DNA of 64,000 nt from the NCBI RefSeq assembly GCF_005938105.1, contig NZ_VCPE01000016.1:62001-126000 (forward strand), given 5' to 3'. A program made the position numbers and the translations under genes. The first letter of the stretch is position 1. Each line of letters opens with the position of its first letter. Positions 36,650 to 45,413 of the stretch are shown here, one piece after another. Origin of the DNA: Brucella haematophila. GTDB lineage: Bacteria; Pseudomonadota; Alphaproteobacteria; Rhizobiales; Rhizobiaceae. A model generated the notes under the pieces. The model ran no database searches, was not told where the DNA came from, and saw only the letters and a list, made by a program, of their open reading frames with translations.

Positions 36650-36996
36650 TTGCAGTCATCTTTGAGGTATGGCCCGCCGATGCCGAGCGGCGTAAACAAT
36701 ATCTGGATATAGCGGCAAGCCTGCGGGAGGATCTCAGCCGCATTGATGGCTTCATCTCCATCGAGCGTTTCCAAAGCCTTGTGGAACCGGACAAGCTGCT
36801 CTCTTTGTCCTTCTGGCGCGACGAAGAAGCGGTGCGCGCCTGGCGTAACCTTCCCTCGCATCGCATCGCCCAGACCAAGGGACGCAACGGTGTTTTTGAA
36901 GATTATCGTCTGCGGGTTGCCAGTGTCGTCCGCGACTACGGACTGGATGAGCGCCGAGAAGCGCCAGACGACAGCCGCGCGGCTCATGCAGCCTAA
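36646..36996 (+). CDS. Antibiotic biosynthesis monooxygenase (ABM) domain protein
   Basis: A 116-residue protein with a dimeric alpha/beta barrel domain (MIAVIFEVWPADAERRKQYLDIAASLREDLSRIDGFISIERFQSL; SFWRDEEAVRAWRN). ABM-family proteins include cofactorless oxygenases and heme-degrading or quinol-handling enzymes; the substrate is not predictable. It is translationally coupled to the NIPSNAP gene, and both likely answer to the divergent ArsR-type regulator. A bidirectional terminator follows. Confidence 0.88.
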   Translation: MIAVIFEVWPADAERRKQYLDIAASLREDLSRIDGFISIERFQSLVEPDKLLSLSFWRDEEAVRAWRNLPSHRIAQTKGRNGVFEDYRLRVASVVRDYGLDERREAPDDSRAAHAA

Positions 36997-37006
36997 ACCA
37001 CAAAGC

Positions 37007-37034
37007 AAAAGGCCGGGTTGCCCCGGCCTTTTTT
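37007..37034. terminator. Bidirectional terminator between the ABM gene and alaS
   Basis: AAAAGGCCGGG and CCCGGCCTTTTTT pair around a 4-base loop with A- and T-runs on both sides. It lies between converging genes (stops at 36996 and 37043), so it should serve both. Confidence 0.9.
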
Positions 37035-37042
37035 AGATTGCA

Positions 37043-39700
37043 TTAGACGATCAGCGCCTTGACCGCTGCTATCGCAGCATCGGCCTTGTCGCCATCCGGC
37101 CCACCGGCCTGCGCCATATCCGGACGACCGCCGCCACCGGCGCCGCCGAGTGCGGCTGAAGCGGCACGGACCAGATCCACAGCACTGAAACGGCCGACCA
37201 TGTCTTCCGTCACGGCAGCAACCGCGCTGGCCTTGCCATCTTCACCGACGCCGATGAACAGAACCACGCCGGAACCGACCTGCTTCTTGCCTTCGTCAGC
37301 CAGCGGCTTCAAATCGCGCGGCGACACGCCGGTCACGACCTTACCGAGGAAGTTGACGCCGTTCACAGCTTCAACCGCGCTGCCGCCTTCCGACGAACCG
37401 CCGCCAAGCGCCAGCTTCTTGCGCGCATCCGACAGTTCGCGCTCAAGCTTCTTGCGTTCGTCCATCAGGGCGTTGACGCGTTCCAGTGCTTCGGCGGGTG
37501 TGGTCTTCAGCGCGCTGGCGATTGCCTTGACGCGCTCATCCTGCTCTTCGAGATAAAGGCGCGCAGCCTCACCCGTCAGCGCTTCCATACGGCGAACACC
37601 GGCTGCTACTGCACCTTCAGAAACGATGCGGACAAGACCGATATCACCGGTCTGGCGCACATGGGTACCGCCGCAAAGCTCGACCGAATAGGCCTTGCCC
37701 GACTTTGGACCATGCTTGGCCGTGCCCATCGAAACGACGCGCACTTCATCACCGTATTTTTCACCGAACAGCGCCATCGCGCCTTCGGCAATCGCATCAT
37801 CCACCGCCATCAGACGCGTCGAAACCGGCGCGTTCTGCAGGATGATCTCATTGGCCATGTTTTCAACCTTGGCCAGTTCCTCCGCCGAAATCGGCTTCGG
37901 GTGCGAGAAGTCGAAGCGCAGACGGTCAGGCGCGACAAGCGAACCCTTCTGAGCCACATGGCTACCAAGCGTTTCGCGCAGGGCTTCATGCAGAAGATGG
38001 GTGGCCGAATGGTTGGAGCGGATGCGCGTGCGGCGGTCCGAATCCACTTTCAGTTCGACAGCTTCGCCAGTCTTCGCAGTGCCCTTGGTCACTTCGCCGA
38101 GATGAACGAAGACGCCCTCGCCCTTCTTCTGCGTGTCCTTGATGGTGATGACAAAGCCTTCACCGGAAATCGTTCCGGTGTCGCCCTGCTGGCCGCCGGA
38201 TTCACCATAGAACGGCGTCTGGTTGACCACGACCGCAACAGTCTCGCCTTCCGAAGCTGACTGCACTTCCGCGCCGTCGCGCACCAAAGCAGCGATAACA
38301 CCTTCGGCGCTTTCGGTTTCATAACCGAGGAATTCCGTCGCGCCGACCTTATCCTTGATGCCAAACCAGATCGTCTCGGTTGCAGCTTCGCCCGAACCGG
38401 CCCAATTGGCGCGGGCCTCGGCCTTCTGGCGTTCCATGGCGGTGGAGAAACCGTCCGTGTCGACAGTGATACCGCGCTGGCGCAGCGCATCCTGCGTCAG
38501 GTCGAGCGGGAAACCATAGGTGTCATAAAGCTTGAAAGCAGTTTCGCCATCAAGACGGTCACCTTCAACCAGCTTTTCCGATGCATCGGACAACAGGCCG
38601 AGGCCACGTTCCAGCGTCTTGCGGAAACGGGTTTCTTCCAGCTTCAGCGTTTCGGAAATCAGCGCTTCGGCGCGGATGAGCTCCGGGTAGGCCTGACCCA
38701 TTTCGCGAATGAGCGCTGGCAGCAGACGCCACATCAACGGTTCTTTCGCACCCAGAAGCTGGGCATGACGCATGGCGCGACGCATAATGCGGCGCAGCAC
38801 ATAGCCGCGACCTTCGTTCGACGGCAGAACGCCGTCGGCAATCAGGAAGCCCGAAGCGCGCAGATGGTCGGCAATCACGCGATGGCTGGCGCGGAAATCG
38901 CCTTCAGCCTTGATGCCGGTCGCTTCTTCCGAAGCGCGGATCAGCGCCTTGAACAGGTCGATGTCATAATTGTCATGTACGCCCTGCAGCACGGCCGCCA
39001 CGCGTTCCAGACCCATGCCGGTATCGATAGACGGACGCGGCAGATCAATGCGCTGATCCGGCGTTACCTGTTCGAACTGCATGAAAACGAGATTCCATAT
39101 CTCGATGAAGCGGTCGCCGTCTTCGTCAGGCGATCCGGGAGGTCCACCCCAGATGTGGTCGCCGTGATCGAAAAAGATTTCCGAACACGGGCCGCACGGA
39201 CCCGTATCGCCCATTGCCCAGAAATTATCACTCGTGGCAATGCGGATGATGCGGTCATCGCTCAGACCGGCGATCTTCTTCCAGTAATTCGCGGCATCCT
39301 CATCCGTATGATAGACGGTGACGAGCAGCTTGTCCTTCGGCAGACCGAATTCCTTGGTGATCAGGTTCCAGGCGAAGCTGATGGCGTCTTCCTTGAAATA
39401 GTCGCCGAACGAGAAATTGCCCAGCATTTCAAAGAAGGTGTGATGGCGCGCCGTGTAGCCCACATTGTCGAGATCGTTATGCTTGCCGCCAGCGCGCACG
39501 CATTTCTGCGAGGTGGTCGCGCGATTATAGGCGCGATGTTCCAGCCCCGTGAACACATTCTTGAACTGCACCATGCCCGCATTAGTGAACATGAGCGTCG
39601 GGTCATTGCGCGGTACGAGCGGACTCGACGGAACGATTTCATGTCCGTTCTTGCGGTAGTAATCGAGGAATGTGGACCTTATCTCGTTGACGCCAGCCAT
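37043..39700 (-). CDS. alaS: Alanyl-tRNA synthetase
   Basis: An 885-residue class II synthetase that charges tRNA-Ala. Aminoacylation core at 1-460 begins [43 protein letters not shown]; motif 2 and 3 regions are clear. The editing domain has the zinc-site HxxxH ([14 protein letters not shown]) and the CGGTHVR motif that recognises misacylated tRNA. The C-terminal coiled coil and C-Ala domain close with [13 protein letters not shown]. It lies between a shared terminator and the recA region. No leader peptide is obvious. Confidence 0.98.
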   Translation of the reverse strand: MAGVNEIRSTFLDYYRKNGHEIVPSSPLVPRNDPTLMFTNAGMVQFKNVFTGLEHRAYNRATTSQKCVRAGGKHNDLDNVGYTARHHTFFEMLGNFSFGDYFKEDAISFAWNLITKEFGLPKDKLLVTVYHTDEDAANYWKKIAGLSDDRIIRIATSDNFWAMGDTGPCGPCSEIFFDHGDHIWGGPPGSPDEDGDRFIEIWNLVFMQFEQVTPDQRIDLPRPSIDTGMGLERVAAVLQGVHDNYDIDLFKALIRASEEATGIKAEGDFRASHRVIADHLRASGFLIADGVLPSNEGRGYVLRRIMRRAMRHAQLLGAKEPLMWRLLPALIREMGQAYPELIRAEALISETLKLEETRFRKTLERGLGLLSDASEKLVEGDRLDGETAFKLYDTYGFPLDLTQDALRQRGITVDTDGFSTAMERQKAEARANWAGSGEAATETIWFGIKDKVGATEFLGYETESAEGVIAALVRDGAEVQSASEGETVAVVVNQTPFYGESGGQQGDTGTISGEGFVITIKDTQKKGEGVFVHLGEVTKGTAKTGEAVELKVDSDRRTRIRSNHSATHLLHEALRETLGSHVAQKGSLVAPDRLRFDFSHPKPISAEELAKVENMANEIILQNAPVSTRLMAVDDAIAEGAMALFGEKYGDEVRVVSMGTAKHGPKSGKAYSVELCGGTHVRQTGDIGLVRIVSEGAVAAGVRRMEALTGEAARLYLEEQDERVKAIASALKTTPAEALERVNALMDERKKLERELSDARKKLALGGGSSEGGSAVEAVNGVNFLGKVVTGVSPRDLKPLADEGKKQVGSGVVLFIGVGEDGKASAVAAVTEDMVGRFSAVDLVRAASAALGGAGGGGRPDMAQAGGPDGDKADAAIAAVKALIV

Positions 39701-39985
39701 AATTCACCCTTGGGCTTTTCTTGCCCTGCATTGATGCACCCTGTTTCAAAGGCTGCATCGATTGTCTTTTGCACCTGCATACCGCCAACAAACAACGGAA
39801 ACCGCAGGCATTACTCCCCTCTCATACTGCAAGGACGTGAGGTGGAGTTCTTCGGTTGACCGCTTTTAACGATGTGCTGCTTTTCTGTCCAGATAAGCAG
39901 CGTGCGCCATAAAGGCAAATTCTGCCTGTGAAAGCACCTTTTGCCAGTGCTTTTGAATTCGCATCAAGCTGTGACTGAAAAAATG

Positions 39986-40013
39986 AAGCCCCGTGCGACA
40001 GCACAGGGCTTCC
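39986..40013 (-). terminator. Terminator after recA
   Basis: The reverse strand reads AAGCCCTGTG, CTGTCG loop region, CACGGGGCTT (one mismatch) then CATTTTTTC. The stem and T-run lie about 45 bases after the recA stop. Confidence 0.85.
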
Positions 40014-40059
40014 AACTTTCAAGCGGTACTTGAGGTTCGGGCTGAACCTCATCCCGATA

Positions 40060-41148
40060 TTACATCTCCGCTGCGTCGGACCCGCTATCTTCTTCCGGGC
40101 CGCCATCATCAAGGAACTGCTCGGCTATCAAGCCGGCATTCTGACGGAGCGTCGTTTCGATTTCGCGCGCAACCTCCGGATTCTCCTTCAGATAAAGCTT
40201 CGCGTTTTCACGGCCCTGGCCGAGACGTTGCGAATTATAGGAGAACCAAGCGCCCGACTTTTCGACAACGCCTGCCTTCACGCCAAGATCGACCAGTTCG
40301 CCCGTCTTGGAAACACCGGCGCCATACATGATATCGAATTCAACTTGCTTGAAGGGAGGAGCAAGCTTGTTCTTCACGACCTTCACGCGGGTCTGGTTAC
40401 CGACGACCTCATCACGCTCCTTGATGGAACCGATACGGCGAATATCGAGACGAACAGAAGCGTAGAACTTCAGCGCATTACCGCCAGTCGTCGTTTCAGG
40501 CGAACCGAACATGACGCCGATCTTCATGCGGATCTGGTTGATGAAGATGACCATGCAGTTGGAGCGCGAGATCGAAGCAGTGAGCTTGCGCAGCGCCTGG
40601 CTCATCAGACGAGCCTGAAGGCCCGGCAGCGAATCGCCCATCTCGCCTTCGATTTCCGCACGCGGCGTGAGCGCTGCAACGGAGTCCACGACCAGAACGT
40701 CGATGGCACCGGAACGCACGAGCGTATCGGTAATTTCTAGCGCCTGCTCGCCGGTATCCGGCTGCGAAATCAGCAGGTTTTCCAGATCCACACCGAGTTT
40801 GCGTGCATAGACAGGATCAAGCGCATGTTCCGCATCAACGAATGCGCAGATACCGCCCTTTTTCTGCGCTTCGGCAATCGTATGCAGCGCGAGCGTGGTC
40901 TTACCAGAGCTTTCCGGCCCGTAAATTTCAACGATGCGGCCCTTGGGCAAGCCGCCTACACCCAGAGCGATGTCCAGAGAGAGTGAGCCGGTCGAAACGG
41001 TTTCGATCTCGACCACCTTGTCGTTCTGACCGAGGCGCATGATCGAGCCTTTGCCGAACGCTCTTTCGATCTGTGACAGCGCCGCATCAAGTGCCTTAGT
41101 CTTGTCCACTGAATTATCCTCAACAAGTCGCAATGAATTCTGAGACAT
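40060..41148 (-). CDS. recA: Recombinase RecA
   Basis: A 362-residue protein that pairs homologous DNA and stimulates LexA self-cleavage. The Walker A motif is GPESSGKT at 77-84. The L2 loop with [16 protein letters not shown] and the [13 protein letters not shown] region are present. The C-terminus is acidic ([14 protein letters not shown]), which tunes ATPase and LexA interaction in other RecAs. A LexA box sits 124 bases upstream. Confidence 0.99.
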   Translation of the reverse strand: MSQNSLRLVEDNSVDKTKALDAALSQIERAFGKGSIMRLGQNDKVVEIETVSTGSLSLDIALGVGGLPKGRIVEIYGPESSGKTTLALHTIAEAQKKGGICAFVDAEHALDPVYARKLGVDLENLLISQPDTGEQALEITDTLVRSGAIDVLVVDSVAALTPRAEIEGEMGDSLPGLQARLMSQALRKLTASISRSNCMVIFINQIRMKIGVMFGSPETTTGGNALKFYASVRLDIRRIGSIKERDEVVGNQTRVKVVKNKLAPPFKQVEFDIMYGAGVSKTGELVDLGVKAGVVEKSGAWFSYNSQRLGQGRENAKLYLKENPEVAREIETTLRQNAGLIAEQFLDDGGPEEDSGSDAAEM

Positions 41149-41271
41149 CTTACACCATCCTCTTGTCCCGCTAGAAGCCCGGCAGGCTCATCGCTCATAT
41201 CTATTTGTATCTGTTTTGTTCTCATTTGGCAATACAGATAACATATTGAAATTATAAGATATTATTATTTT

Positions 41272-41286
41272 GTTCCATTATTGTTC
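41272..41286 (-). promoter_or_regulatory. LexA (SOS) box upstream of recA
   Basis: GTTC-N7-GTTC is exact (41272-41275 and 41283-41286), the alphaproteobacterial LexA operator. It is 124 bases above the recA start in AT-rich DNA. A second, imperfect copy GTATCTGTTTTGTTC is visible near 41207-41221. Confidence 0.9.
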
Positions 41287-41377
41287 TCTACAATTAGAGA
41301 TAGGTAAAATAAAATGCCTATCCACGCTTTAAGCCACTCAGGCGCTTTCGACAGATCAACGATTCGGTTCCAACAAA

Positions 41378-41416
41378 CAAAAACGCAGCCCTTCTTGCGA
41401 AGAACTGCGTTCGATA
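41378..41416 (-). terminator. Terminator after the OmpA-like lipoprotein gene
   Basis: On the reverse strand CGCAGTTCTTCGC and GAAGGGCTGCG (imperfect) form a stem-loop followed by TTTTTGTTTG. It lies downstream of the OmpA-like gene and before the recA promoter. Confidence 0.8.
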
Positions 41417-41454
41417 GGACGGGCCCAGACGGCCCGATTCTGTCTGCCGAAGTG

Positions 41455-42120
41455 TTAGCTTGCGCCCCGCAGCGGCGAAATCTGGATTTCAACACGACGG
41501 TTCTGAGCGCGACCTTCCGGCGTGGCGTTGGTGGCCACAGGCTGGCTTGCGCCATAACCGATGATCGCAAAGCGACGCGGATCGATGCCCTGTGAACCCA
41601 GATAGCTTGCGACCGATCCGGCGCGACGCTGCGACAGATCCTGATTATGGCTCGCGCTACCTGTCGAGTCGGTATGACCCAGAACGTCAACGAGAGTCTG
41701 GTTGAACTTGCGCAGCACGATGGCTACCGAATTCAGCGTCGGATAAAACTGGCTCTTCACCTGATCCTGATCGGTGTCGAACGTGATGCTCGACGGCATG
41801 TTCAGGATAATCTGATCGCCGTTACGCGTCACGGAAACGCCGGTACCCTGCAACTGGGCACGCAGTTCACTTTCCTGACGATCCATGTAATTACCGATTG
41901 CACCACCGCCGAGCGCGCCAATACCGGCGCCGATCAGCACGGCATTGCGCTGTGCGCGGCTGGAACCGCCAACCATGAGGCCGCCCAGAGCACCGACAGC
42001 AGCACCGATTGCCGCCCCGCCCGCCGTGTTCGACATCTTCTGTTCGCCCGTATATGGGTCAGTGGTGCAGCCCGCCAGCAATGTGGCTCCAATCAGGGCA
42101 ATACCGATTCTTTTCAACAT
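41455..42120 (-). CDS. OmpA family lipoprotein (YiaD-like)
   Basis: A 221-residue outer membrane lipoprotein from the ATG at 42118-42120. The signal peptide MLKRIGIALIGATLLAGC ends in a lipobox with Cys18. Residues about 33-85 are glycine-zipper rich (GGAAIGAAVGALGGLMVGG; GAGIGALGGGAIGNYMD). Residues about 110-221 are an OmpA peptidoglycan-binding domain (TFDTDQDQVKSQFYPTLNSVA; VLGHTDSTGSASHNQDLSQRRAGSVASYL; NRRVEIQ). It anchors the outer membrane to peptidoglycan. It is transcribed alone, with its own terminator. Confidence 0.93.
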   Translation of the reverse strand: MLKRIGIALIGATLLAGCTTDPYTGEQKMSNTAGGAAIGAAVGALGGLMVGGSSRAQRNAVLIGAGIGALGGGAIGNYMDRQESELRAQLQGTGVSVTRNGDQIILNMPSSITFDTDQDQVKSQFYPTLNSVAIVLRKFNQTLVDVLGHTDSTGSASHNQDLSQRRAGSVASYLGSQGIDPRRFAIIGYGASQPVATNATPEGRAQNRRVEIQISPLRGAS

Positions 42121-42220
42121 GCAAAGGTCATCCTCAATTTGCGATTCCGCGCGCATGATAATTGCGATTAAGGCCGGATGGTGTTCCAAATCTCGTATTT
42201 GAATCCACCATCCTCATCTT

Positions 42221-42805
42221 TTAGCTAATACCGCCACAAGAACGCAACTGCGCCGCGTAGCGATTGGCCATCGCCTGCGCTCGCTTAGCTCCATTCAGAG
42301 CCGTGGCATTGCCACGCCAAGCCCCGCGCGCATAACCGCCGTGACCGCTGTAATAGGCTAGATAGAGGCTGTAAGCATCGCCACGGTTGATGCCGTTCTT
42401 CTGATAGCTCTGATAGTGATACCAGCCGATGAAATGGATGGCGTCGGCAAAGTTGGTGCGCGAAGCGGTCCAACGGCCAGTCTCACGCTTGTAGCGCTCC
42501 CAGGTGCCGCTCAGCGCTTGTGAATAGCCATAAGCGCTGGATGCGCGCTTCCACGGAATGATCCAGAGAATCTTCGTGCGAGGCGGTCTCGCATAGGGCT
42601 GGAAGCCCGATTCCGTATAGATCGTGGCCATCAAAACCGGAACCGGCACGCCGAATTCACGCGAAACGCGCGTCGCGGCACTCTGCCAATTGTTGAACCA
42701 ACCGTCACGCTGATCGAAGACTGCACATACATTGCTGACCTGCCGTGGGGCGGTCGCGCAGCCTCCAAGGATCACGAGCGCTACGAGACACAAAACGCGC
42801 ATCAT
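42221..42805 (-). CDS. Lipoprotein with lysozyme-like/SLT-type fold
   Basis: A 194-residue lipoprotein from the ATG at 42803-42805 with GAGG 8 bases upstream; an upstream TTG frame is not used. MMRVLCLVALVILGGC gives a lipobox with Cys16. The mature domain, IPVLMATIYTESGFQPYARPPRTK...ASSAYGYSQALSGTWERYKRETG, has the catalytic Glu and the lysozyme-like pattern of lytic transglycosylases (TES near residue 67). It should act on peptidoglycan in the periplasm; the exact cleavage is inferred. Confidence 0.87.
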   Translation of the reverse strand: MMRVLCLVALVILGGCATAPRQVSNVCAVFDQRDGWFNNWQSAATRVSREFGVPVPVLMATIYTESGFQPYARPPRTKILWIIPWKRASSAYGYSQALSGTWERYKRETGRWTASRTNFADAIHFIGWYHYQSYQKNGINRGDAYSLYLAYYSGHGGYARGAWRGNATALNGAKRAQAMANRYAAQLRSCGGIS

Positions 42806-42820
42806 GGGAAACCTCGTCAA

Positions 42821-43080
42821 ATTGTAAAGATTGATAAAATGTAAAAGTAAACTTCCTATTAACCTGAATGCACCGCGCGTTTTAGGTTCAGCAGGTGAGA
42901 ACGATGAAATCTGTTCAGAGTGTGAATATTTTCGATGCTATAAGAAATATTGTTGAATAAGTGAATTGATAGTCACAATTGAAACCATAAAATCCGACTA
43001 GCATATCTTAATAAAAATATTGTCATTTTAAACAGGCATCCTCTCCGTTTATTTTAGAAATTATTATTTGAGGATTGATT
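42821..43080. other. AT-rich intergenic region upstream of the CPBP protease gene
   Basis: About 260 bases, clearly richer in A and T than the rest of the window, with runs such as AATATTTTCGATGC and TATTTTAGAAATTATTATTTG. It contains probable promoters for both divergent genes. No transposon ends, tRNA or repeat were recognised, so it may reflect regulatory DNA or ancient acquisition. Confidence 0.4.
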
Positions 43081-43995
43081 ATGGGATACTTCCAATATTC
43101 TATTACGTACGGATTTACTTATATATTTCTGGCGGCAGCTGTCATTGCGGTCGTCATCAAACACGAAATTGTTGCGCTCGTTCTGCTGATCTCGACATTC
43201 ATTGCGGCTCTGCTCGGAGAGTCCATGTCTCTGGTAGGCCTCGTGGCGCTGGCAATGTTTGCAATCCTAACACGCTGGCGGTTCAGCATTCTCCGTGAGA
43301 GCATGTATCGTCGTTTCCCCTGGACCGAACCGGCCACGGATCTGCTGGTAGTCATCGCCTGTCTCACGTTTTTCGTTCATTACATGCGCGGCTTTCACAA
43401 CACTAAGATTATTGATGCAATGGTTATGTCCGCTGGCGGCGTGCCGTTTTCCATGTATCTGAATCTGGACAAGACCGCAGCCGCGATCATCCTCGCACTC
43501 AGCGGGCAGTATTTCACTTCGGGAACGGAATTTGACACCCCGAGAAAACAAACTGGAACAGCCGAAACTTTGAAGATCATAGGGCTGATGTGGGCCGGCT
43601 GTATTGTAACCTTGATCCCGATCGCATTGGCGATCGGCTATATCAAGTTCGATCCGAAGATCATGCCCCACTTTGGCATCTGGGCCGTCAACAATCTCCT
43701 CTTCGTAGCTTTTGCGGAAGAAGTTCTGTTTCGTGGCATGATACAGGGACGCCTGCTGGCCTATTCCTACTATCGTGGCTGGCATCCAGCCTTTGCGATC
43801 ACGATCGCAGCAATCCTGTTCGGTCTACTGCACTATCCAGGCGGTCTGAGCTATATCGCGCTGGCAACCGTTGCCGGGATTTTTTACGGCACAGCCTATT
43901 ACAAGACAGGCCGACTGACCTCGTCAATCGCGGTGCATTTTCTGCTGAATCTAACCCACGCATTGTTCTTCACCTATCCGGCGCTGGCCCATTGA
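43081..43995 (+). CDS. CPBP family intramembrane metalloprotease
   Basis: A 304-residue protein with about eight membrane helices. The ATG at 43081 follows GAGG; a TTG two codons earlier is not preferred. The CPBP/ABI active-site motifs are complete: EExxxR (E213, E214, R218 in FAEEVLFRG) and later His near 251 (LLHYPGG). Bacterial homologues include Rce1-like prenyl-protein proteases and bacteriocin immunity proteins; the role here is undetermined. It stands alone beside AT-rich DNA and converges with rarA. Confidence 0.9.
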   Translation: MGYFQYSITYGFTYIFLAAAVIAVVIKHEIVALVLLISTFIAALLGESMSLVGLVALAMFAILTRWRFSILRESMYRRFPWTEPATDLLVVIACLTFFVHYMRGFHNTKIIDAMVMSAGGVPFSMYLNLDKTAAAIILALSGQYFTSGTEFDTPRKQTGTAETLKIIGLMWAGCIVTLIPIALAIGYIKFDPKIMPHFGIWAVNNLLFVAFAEEVLFRGMIQGRLLAYSYYRGWHPAFAITIAAILFGLLHYPGGLSYIALATVAGIFYGTAYYKTGRLTSSIAVHFLLNLTHALFFTYPALAH

Positions 43996-44014
43996 GCGAC
44001 AGGCGGGCAGGTTC

Positions 44015-45334
44015 TTAACCGTTCCTGCCTCGACGTTCCTGACGCAGCCGCGCCCAGTAGTCGAGCCGCTTGCGGATATCGCGCTCAAAACCGCGTTCCG
44101 GCGGGTCGTAAAATTTCTGCCGCCCGAGGCTTTCGGGGAAATAATCCTGCCCCGAAAAAGCATCCGGCTGATCGTGGTCATAGGCGTAACCGTCGCCATA
44201 GCCTTCATTCTTCATCAGCTTGGTCGGAGCATTGAGAATGTGCTTTGGCGGCACCAGAGAGCCGTGCTCCTTGGCGGCGCGCATGGAGGCTTTGTAAGCC
44301 ATATAAACTGCGTTCGATTTGGGTGCAGTGGCGAGATAAACACATGCCTGCGCCAGTGCCAGCTCGCCTTCCGGCGATCCGAGATAGTCGTAAGCATCCT
44401 TGGCGGCATTGCAGATGACGAGCGCCTGCGGATCGGCGAGCCCGATATCCTCAACCGCCATGCGCACAAGACGCCGACCCAGATAAAGCGGATCTTCGCC
44501 CGCATCGAACATGCGCGACAGATAATAGAGTGCAGCATCTGGGTCAGAGCCCCGCACCGATTTATGCAGCGCCGAGATCAGATTGTAATGCCCGTCCTGG
44601 CTCTTGTCGTAAACCGGTGCACGTCGTTGCACCACATCCTGAAGTTTGTCGGCGGTGAAGACCTCGTCCGGCCTCGCCGCGCGCCAGACTTCCTCAGCCA
44701 GCGTCAACGCAGCACGGCCATCGCCGTCGGCCATACGAATCAGAATGGCCCTCGCCTCTTCATCCAGTGGCAGCGGACGGTCTTCCTGCTCTTCGGCGCG
44801 GATTAACAGCGTTGCGATGCTCTCCGCCTCATGTGGATGAAAAGTCAGCACTCGCGCCCGCGATAGCAGAGCGGCGTTGAGTTCAAAGGACGGATTTTCG
44901 GTGGTCGCGCCAATCAGAATGACGGTGCCGTCTTCCATCACCGGCAGGAACGAATCCTGCTGCGCACGATTGAAGCGATGAATCTCGTCCACGAAAAGCA
45001 AGGTCTGACGCCCGGACATGCGCCGCGCACGGGCCGTCTCGAAGACTTTCTTGAGGTCGGCCACACCGGAGAAAATCGCCGAAATCTGCTCGAAGGCCAG
45101 ATCGGTTTCGCCCGCCAGCAGTCGAGCGACCGTCGTCTTACCGGTTCCGGGAGGCCCCCAGAAAATCATCGAACCAAGCGAGCCGGATTCGATCATGCGC
45201 GTCAGCACACCTTCCGGCCCTGTCAGATGTTCCTGACCGGTCACCTCCGACAAGTGTCTCGGGCGCAAGCGGTCCGCAAGCGGACGATTGCGGTCCGCAT
45301 TCGGGTCCGACGCCGATGAAAAAAGATCGCTCAT
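44015..45334 (-). CDS. rarA: Replication-associated recombination protein A (RarA/MgsA)
   Basis: A 439-residue AAA+ clamp-loader-like ATPase, the relative of eukaryotic WRNIP1/Mgs1, acting at stalled forks. The start at 45332-45334 gives MSDLFSSASDPNADRNRPLADRLRP, the usual beginning. Walker A is GPPGTGKTT, Walker B LLFVDEIHRFN; sensor/arginine regions follow (GATTENPSFELNAALLSRARVL). The Deg protease gene is upstream with a terminator between, so it may have its own promoter. Confidence 0.95.
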   Translation of the reverse strand: MSDLFSSASDPNADRNRPLADRLRPRHLSEVTGQEHLTGPEGVLTRMIESGSLGSMIFWGPPGTGKTTVARLLAGETDLAFEQISAIFSGVADLKKVFETARARRMSGRQTLLFVDEIHRFNRAQQDSFLPVMEDGTVILIGATTENPSFELNAALLSRARVLTFHPHEAESIATLLIRAEEQEDRPLPLDEEARAILIRMADGDGRAALTLAEEVWRAARPDEVFTADKLQDVVQRRAPVYDKSQDGHYNLISALHKSVRGSDPDAALYYLSRMFDAGEDPLYLGRRLVRMAVEDIGLADPQALVICNAAKDAYDYLGSPEGELALAQACVYLATAPKSNAVYMAYKASMRAAKEHGSLVPPKHILNAPTKLMKNEGYGDGYAYDHDQPDAFSGQDYFPESLGRQKFYDPPERGFERDIRKRLDYWARLRQERRGRNG

Positions 45335-45358
45335 TCGATAACTCGGTCGATAAATAAA

Positions 45359-45394
45359 ATGCCGCTTCAGGCATAATCTTACCTGAAGCGGCAT
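45359..45394 (-). terminator. Strong hairpin/terminator between degP-like and rarA genes
   Basis: ATGCCGCTTCAGG and CCTGAAGCGGCAT are perfect 13-base arms around 10 bases. On the reverse strand the stem is followed by TTTTATTTAT, so it should terminate the protease transcript. Confidence 0.88.
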
Positions 45395-45413
45395 GCAACT
45401 TTTCGTGGCTGTT

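Noticed and set aside
38765-39859. 364-residue plus-strand frame opposite alaS
   Set aside because: Antisense to alaS throughout; composition is that of a reverse-complement shadow.
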